From NCBI GenBank assembly GCA_964388965.1, contig CAYMCP010000100.1:1-9462 (forward strand): a stretch of DNA of 9,462 nucleotides, in the 5' to 3' direction. The position numbers were made by a program, and so were the translations under genes. Shown piece after piece: positions 7,127-9,462 of the stretch. The stretch is from Albibeggiatoa sp964388965. GTDB lineage: Bacteria > Pseudomonadota > Gammaproteobacteria > Beggiatoales > Beggiatoaceae. The number at the start of each line of letters is the position of its first letter. The first letter of the stretch is position 1. Below the pieces are notes generated by a model that was not told the origin of the DNA, ran no database searches, and saw only the letters and a list, made by a program, of their open reading frames with translations.

Positions 7127-8551
7127 TTAGTCTTCTTCAACAATTGGCATCCACGCTTTAGCGGTAAACAGGGCTATAAAACCACGTATCAACCACATCA
7201 TATCAGCCCAAAAATCACGAGTATGTAAATAATATATTTCTGCTAAATGATGTTCTTCTTGCGGTGCAGTATTGGGTATCGCAACTTGGCTTGGTCCAAT
7301 CAAACCAACTGAAATAGGTTGATTATGATAAATTTGTCCTAGTGAAGGTCTCACGCCAACAATGTGAATATGTCCTGTAATAACGGCAAATAAGCGTGGT
7401 AAATAGCGAAAAATTGGAATCTGTGTTGACCATTCCCAACTGCTAAATGGTTGTAATTGGTATTCACCTTTATCTGTGATGTGCTGCCGATTGCTAATCA
7501 ATTCTACTTTGCGCAATAGTTGTTTTGTGCTAAGTAATGAAAATAGCAATGCCAATAGCCACAATGGCAGTGAAAATAGTAACAATATGACACCAACTGT
7601 GCGACTAAATAATTTAGAAAAAAATTGGCCAATATGAATTTGTTTTAAATCTGCGACCAGTAGAGTGTCTGTTAATGTCACTTGTGCATTTAAATCGAGT
7701 CGAATAATTTGATTGCCCGATACAATCGCGTTTTTTACTTCGACACCTTCAGCAATGTAGGTGTTATTTAATACGAGGCTGTTTTGGATTGTTGCATAAC
7801 GATCAACAATGACTTCATGTCCCAGTACCACATTATCTAATACTGCTTTCGGATGAATATTACAGTAATCGCCGACTAAGCCACAATGCGTATCAGCAAT
7901 TTTGCTGCGACGACCCGCACGTAACGTTTCAGTAATTTGACGACCATTTACCACAAGGTATTTATATTGCGATTGTGCAACAGCCAGATTAGTATCAAAA
8001 TAATTTTGTAAACTATCTAATAAGGCGTATTCACCTTCAAGCTCTATTTTTACAGCATGATCTGATTGTTGTTGCAGAATAACTTCATAATTTAGTAATT
8101 GACTACTTTTACAAATCTTCTGCTGGTTGAGCAAAGCTACACCTATAGGTTTATCATTGATCGTTGCTATAATCTCTGGTGTATTGAGTCGTTGCGCTTG
8201 TTCGAGAAAATATTTCAAATTGACATTTTGTAACATATCCGCACGCATGAGCAAATATGTATCATCTGTGAGTATATTGCGTTTTAATATTTGTGCTGGA
8301 TTTTCATTAGGTTGCGCTAGTATGTATTCGACATTATGTCCCCAGCGTTCGCCTGACTTAACGTGTTGTTCCACTTGGTCAGCGTGGTCAGCAATGACGA
8401 GTATCACATCACGGACATGAGTCATAATGAGATTTTCTAACGCATATTCAATTAATGGTTTGGTAGCGATAGGCAACATAGCAACACAAGTTTTGTGTGT
8501 CAGTGGTGTTAGCACTTTCCCGTCACGGTTAGCGAATAAAATTGCTTTCAT
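7127..8551 (-). CDS. Nucleotidyltransferase-like / beta-helix / phosphoglycosyltransferase-like fusion, probable pseudoenzyme
   Basis: The 474 residues form three parts. Residues 1-210 resemble an NDP-sugar pyrophosphorylase (MKAILF, MLPIATKPLIEYALENL, then MRAD at 102-105), but the nucleotide-binding GxGxRLxPLT loop is replaced by NRDGKVLTPLT, losing the usual Gly pair and Arg. Residues 215-285 are left-handed beta-helix repeats (NIHPKAVLDN, YATIQNSLVL, YIAEGVEVKN), as in bifunctional pyrophosphorylases. Residues 311-474 match a monotopic phosphoglycosyltransferase: a proline-bearing re-entrant membrane helix (311-340), LPRLFAVITGHIHIVGVRP and GLIGPSQV. The catalytic Asp-Glu that should sit directly before LPR reads Arg382-Tyr383, and the KFRTM segment is missing. 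Both enzymatic halves thus look inactive, suggesting a scaffold, regulator or glycan-binding membrane protein, or a divergent activity. It is the first gene of the operon, behind a promoter with a perfect -10 box. The fold assignments are firmer than any function. Confidence 0.82.
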   Translation of the reverse strand: MKAILFANRDGKVLTPLTHKTCVAMLPIATKPLIEYALENLIMTHVRDVILVIADHADQVEQHVKSGERWGHNVEYILAQPNENPAQILKRNILTDDTYLLMRADMLQNVNLKYFLEQAQRLNTPEIIATINDKPIGVALLNQQKICKSSQLLNYEVILQQQSDHAVKIELEGEYALLDSLQNYFDTNLAVAQSQYKYLVVNGRQITETLRAGRRSKIADTHCGLVGDYCNIHPKAVLDNVVLGHEVIVDRYATIQNSLVLNNTYIAEGVEVKNAIVSGNQIIRLDLNAQVTLTDTLLVADLKQIHIGQFFSKLFSRTVGVILLLFSLPLWLLALLFSLLSTKQLLRKVELISNRQHITDKGEYQLQPFSSWEWSTQIPIFRYLPRLFAVITGHIHIVGVRPSLGQIYHNQPISVGLIGPSQVAIPNTAPQEEHHLAEIYYLHTRDFWADMMWLIRGFIALFTAKAWMPIVEED

Positions 8552-8583
8552 AAAAAAGTTTCCACATTATTGAGGTTAAAAAT

Positions 8584-8589
8584 ATTATA
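8584..8589 (-). promoter_or_regulatory. -10 box of the three-gene operon
   Basis: A perfect TATAAT on the minus strand lies 33 bases before the ATG at 8551, predicting a leader of about 26 bases. No good -35 hexamer is found at 16-18 bases; the nearest T-rich sequence is poor, so the promoter may need an activator or the match may be chance. Confidence 0.45.
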
Positions 8590-8635
8590 ACTGCGTTTGT
8601 CTTACCAATAAATCACAATTATGGACATTAAGCCA

Positions 8636-8664
8636 TTGCTATTTGATGATCGATACTAAATAAT
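8636..8664 (+). promoter_or_regulatory. Sigma-70-like promoter of the isomerase gene
   Basis: TTGCTA (8636-8641, four of six consensus bases) and AATAAT (8659-8664, five of six) are separated by 17 bases. Transcription would begin near 8671, leaving about 25 bases before the ATG. It faces away from the operon promoter at 8584 with no overlap. Confidence 0.4.
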
Positions 8665-8695
8665 TTAATAGCTGATTCACACAATAGGGCTTATC

Positions 8696-9280
8696 ATGGA
8701 TTTTTCTCAACGTGTTCAACGACATTTTACTGACAGTATTGCAGCCAAAACGCAAGCCATGCAATTGTTATCCCGGTCTATTGTCCAAGCTGCGCAATGT
8801 ATGGCGACCTGTCTGGCGCAAAAGGGAAAAATATTAAGTTGTGGTAACGGAGGGTCGGCGAGTGATGTACAACATTTTACCGCTGAACTTGTCAACCGAT
8901 TTGAAATCGAGCGACCTAGTCTTGCCGCAATTGCCTTGACAACCAATGTTTCAACTTTAACTTCAATTGCAAATGACTACGATTATAAACAAATTTTTGC
9001 TAAGCAGATACAAGGTTTAGGTCAAAAGGATGACGTATTGTTAGCGATTAGTACCAGTGGATATTCAGAAAATATTGTACAAGCTATCAAAGTCGCGCAA
9101 CAAAAACAATTGATTGTGATTGCATTAACTGGACGTGATGGTGGCGAAATAGGACGTATATTAAGCGATAGCGATATGGAATTGCGTGTTGCACACGATG
9201 TAACGGCACGGATTCAAGAAGTCCATATTTTAATTATTCACTGTTTATGCGATTTAATTGATCAAATACTTTATTCTTAA
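8696..9280 (+). CDS. gmhA: Sedoheptulose-7-phosphate isomerase homologue (GmhA/DiaA family, SIS domain)
   Basis: This 194-residue SIS-domain protein is the usual length for GmhA, which converts sedoheptulose 7-phosphate to D-glycero-D-manno-heptose 7-phosphate, the first step to ADP-heptose for lipopolysaccharide core. LSCGNGGSASD (48-57) and ISTSGYSEN (118-126) are the sugar-phosphate binding loops. His60, Glu64, Gln174 and His182 match the metal/catalytic residues of characterised GmhA (Glu65 and His180 in Escherichia coli). Overall the sequence is closer to the subgroup shared by Pseudomonas GmhA and Escherichia coli DiaA (RFEIERPSLAAIAL; CLCDLIDQILY), but DiaA lacks the equivalent of Glu64, so an active isomerase is favoured over a DnaA-binding role. 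Related proteins often sit near yraN/yraP; here the gene stands alone, divergent from the glycan operon. The ATG at 8696 has only a weak ribosome site (AGGGC). Confidence 0.88.
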   Translation: MDFSQRVQRHFTDSIAAKTQAMQLLSRSIVQAAQCMATCLAQKGKILSCGNGGSASDVQHFTAELVNRFEIERPSLAAIALTTNVSTLTSIANDYDYKQIFAKQIQGLGQKDDVLLAISTSGYSENIVQAIKVAQQKQLIVIALTGRDGGEIGRILSDSDMELRVAHDVTARIQEVHILIIHCLCDLIDQILYS

Positions 9281-9293
9281 ACGTTTTGATAGA

Positions 9294-9322
9294 CACTGCT
9301 AGCTGGTTGTTCTAGCAAAGTG
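9294..9322 (+). terminator. Stem-loop after the isomerase gene
   Basis: CACTGCTAG (9294-9302) pairs with CTAGC and AGTG (9312-9322) around a nine-base loop, with a two-base AA bulge. It starts 13 bases after the stop codon. There is no U-tract after the stem, so it may be a weak or factor-assisted terminator or an RNA-stabilising hairpin. Confidence 0.4.
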
Positions 9323-9366
9323 CGTTAAAATATCAAGAATCAATCCTTAAAACTCACATTGAGCAA

Positions 9367-9420
9367 CCCCTGTAGGAGTTACGCAGTTCAAATAAAAATT
9401 TGTCTCGTTTCCTATAGGGG
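9367..9420. repeat. Inverted repeat spanning the intron-exon junction
   Basis: CCCCTGTAGGA (9367-9377) is inverted as TCCTATAGGGG (9410-9420) with ten of eleven bases matching. The right arm overlaps the last bases of the group II intron and its 3' exon. It could be the insertion target, a remnant of a repeat into which the intron moved, or coincidence. Confidence 0.4.
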
Positions 9421-9462
9421 TAGAGAAAAGCCTTACGGCATTCCCCTCCCTCCGAACCGTGC
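9414..9462 (-). mobile_element. Group II intron, 3' end (domain V end and domain VI); body beyond window
   Basis: On the minus strand the sequence enters with GCACGGTTC (9462-9454), the 3' strand of domain V, whose usual form is GAGCCGT...ACGGTTC. Domain VI follows: GGAGGGAGGGG pairs with CTCT and CCCC on either side of an unpaired A, closed by a GCC-GTAA-GGC hairpin (9430-9439) with a GNRA loop. The unpaired A at 9421 sits seven bases from the proposed 3' end at 9414 (CCCCTAT), the normal distance for the lariat branch point. The ribozyme core and any reverse transcriptase/maturase gene must lie to the right of 9462, so completeness and class cannot be judged. Confidence 0.85.

Noticed and set aside
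8127..8420. Open frame on the plus strand inside the nucleotidyltransferase-like gene
   Set aside because: Cysteine/serine-rich composition without a domain and fully overlapped by a well-supported gene.
8716..8946. Open frame on the minus strand inside the isomerase gene
   Set aside because: It lies antisense to the SIS-domain core and shows no independent coding signal.
1..9462. CRISPR array, tRNA or rRNA
   Set aside because: No regularly spaced direct repeats, cloverleaf-type sequence or rRNA-like stretch was seen.

Overview
The window is A+T-rich, densely coded bacterial DNA, most likely from a gammaproteobacterium. This rests on a TonB-dependent outer-membrane receptor, a GmhA/DiaA-type isomerase closer to the gammaproteobacterial gmhA family than to any Gram-positive homologue, and abundant short palindromic repeats. 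A filamentous sulfur bacterium (Beggiatoa/Thiothrix type) would fit the repeat-rich, low-GC style, but that is an impression and cannot be shown from this sequence alone.

Left end (1-2512, + strand): the last part of a modular type I polyketide synthase. The ketosynthase end is cut by the window edge. A malonyl-type acyltransferase, a carrier protein and a chain-releasing thioesterase follow, so this is the terminal module of an assembly line, with no ketoreductase or dehydratase. A palindromic repeat (2509-2584) overlaps its stop codon and separates it from a convergent gene.

Middle (2601-5106, - strand): a complete TonB-dependent outer-membrane receptor with a T6G8 homopolymer run inside its plug domain. 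Its upstream region has a hairpin-forming leader and a 116-base inverted-repeat element resembling a MITE.

Right-centre (5107-8551, - strand): a tight three-gene operon for envelope polysaccharide or lipid-linked sugar chemistry. In transcription order it encodes (i) a three-part protein with a nucleotidyltransferase-like fold, a left-handed beta-helix and a phosphoglycosyltransferase-like membrane domain, in which the catalytic signatures of both enzyme families look lost; (ii) a hexapeptide-repeat O-acetyltransferase; (iii) a fusion of a HAD phosphatase to a UbiA prenyltransferase of the decaprenyl-phosphate phosphoribosyltransferase type. Divergent from it (8696-9280, + strand) is a sedoheptulose-7-phosphate isomerase homologue that keeps the catalytic residues of GmhA.

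Right end (9414-9462, - strand): the 3' end of a group II intron, with the last bases of domain V and a complete domain VI with a bulged branch-point adenosine. Its body lies outside the window.

The part most worth following up is the 5107-8551 operon. It pairs a possible one-polypeptide route to a dephosphorylated polyprenyl-phosphate pentose with an acetyltransferase and an apparently catalytically dead sugar-transferase/nucleotidyltransferase fusion. No CRISPR array, tRNA or rRNA was seen.
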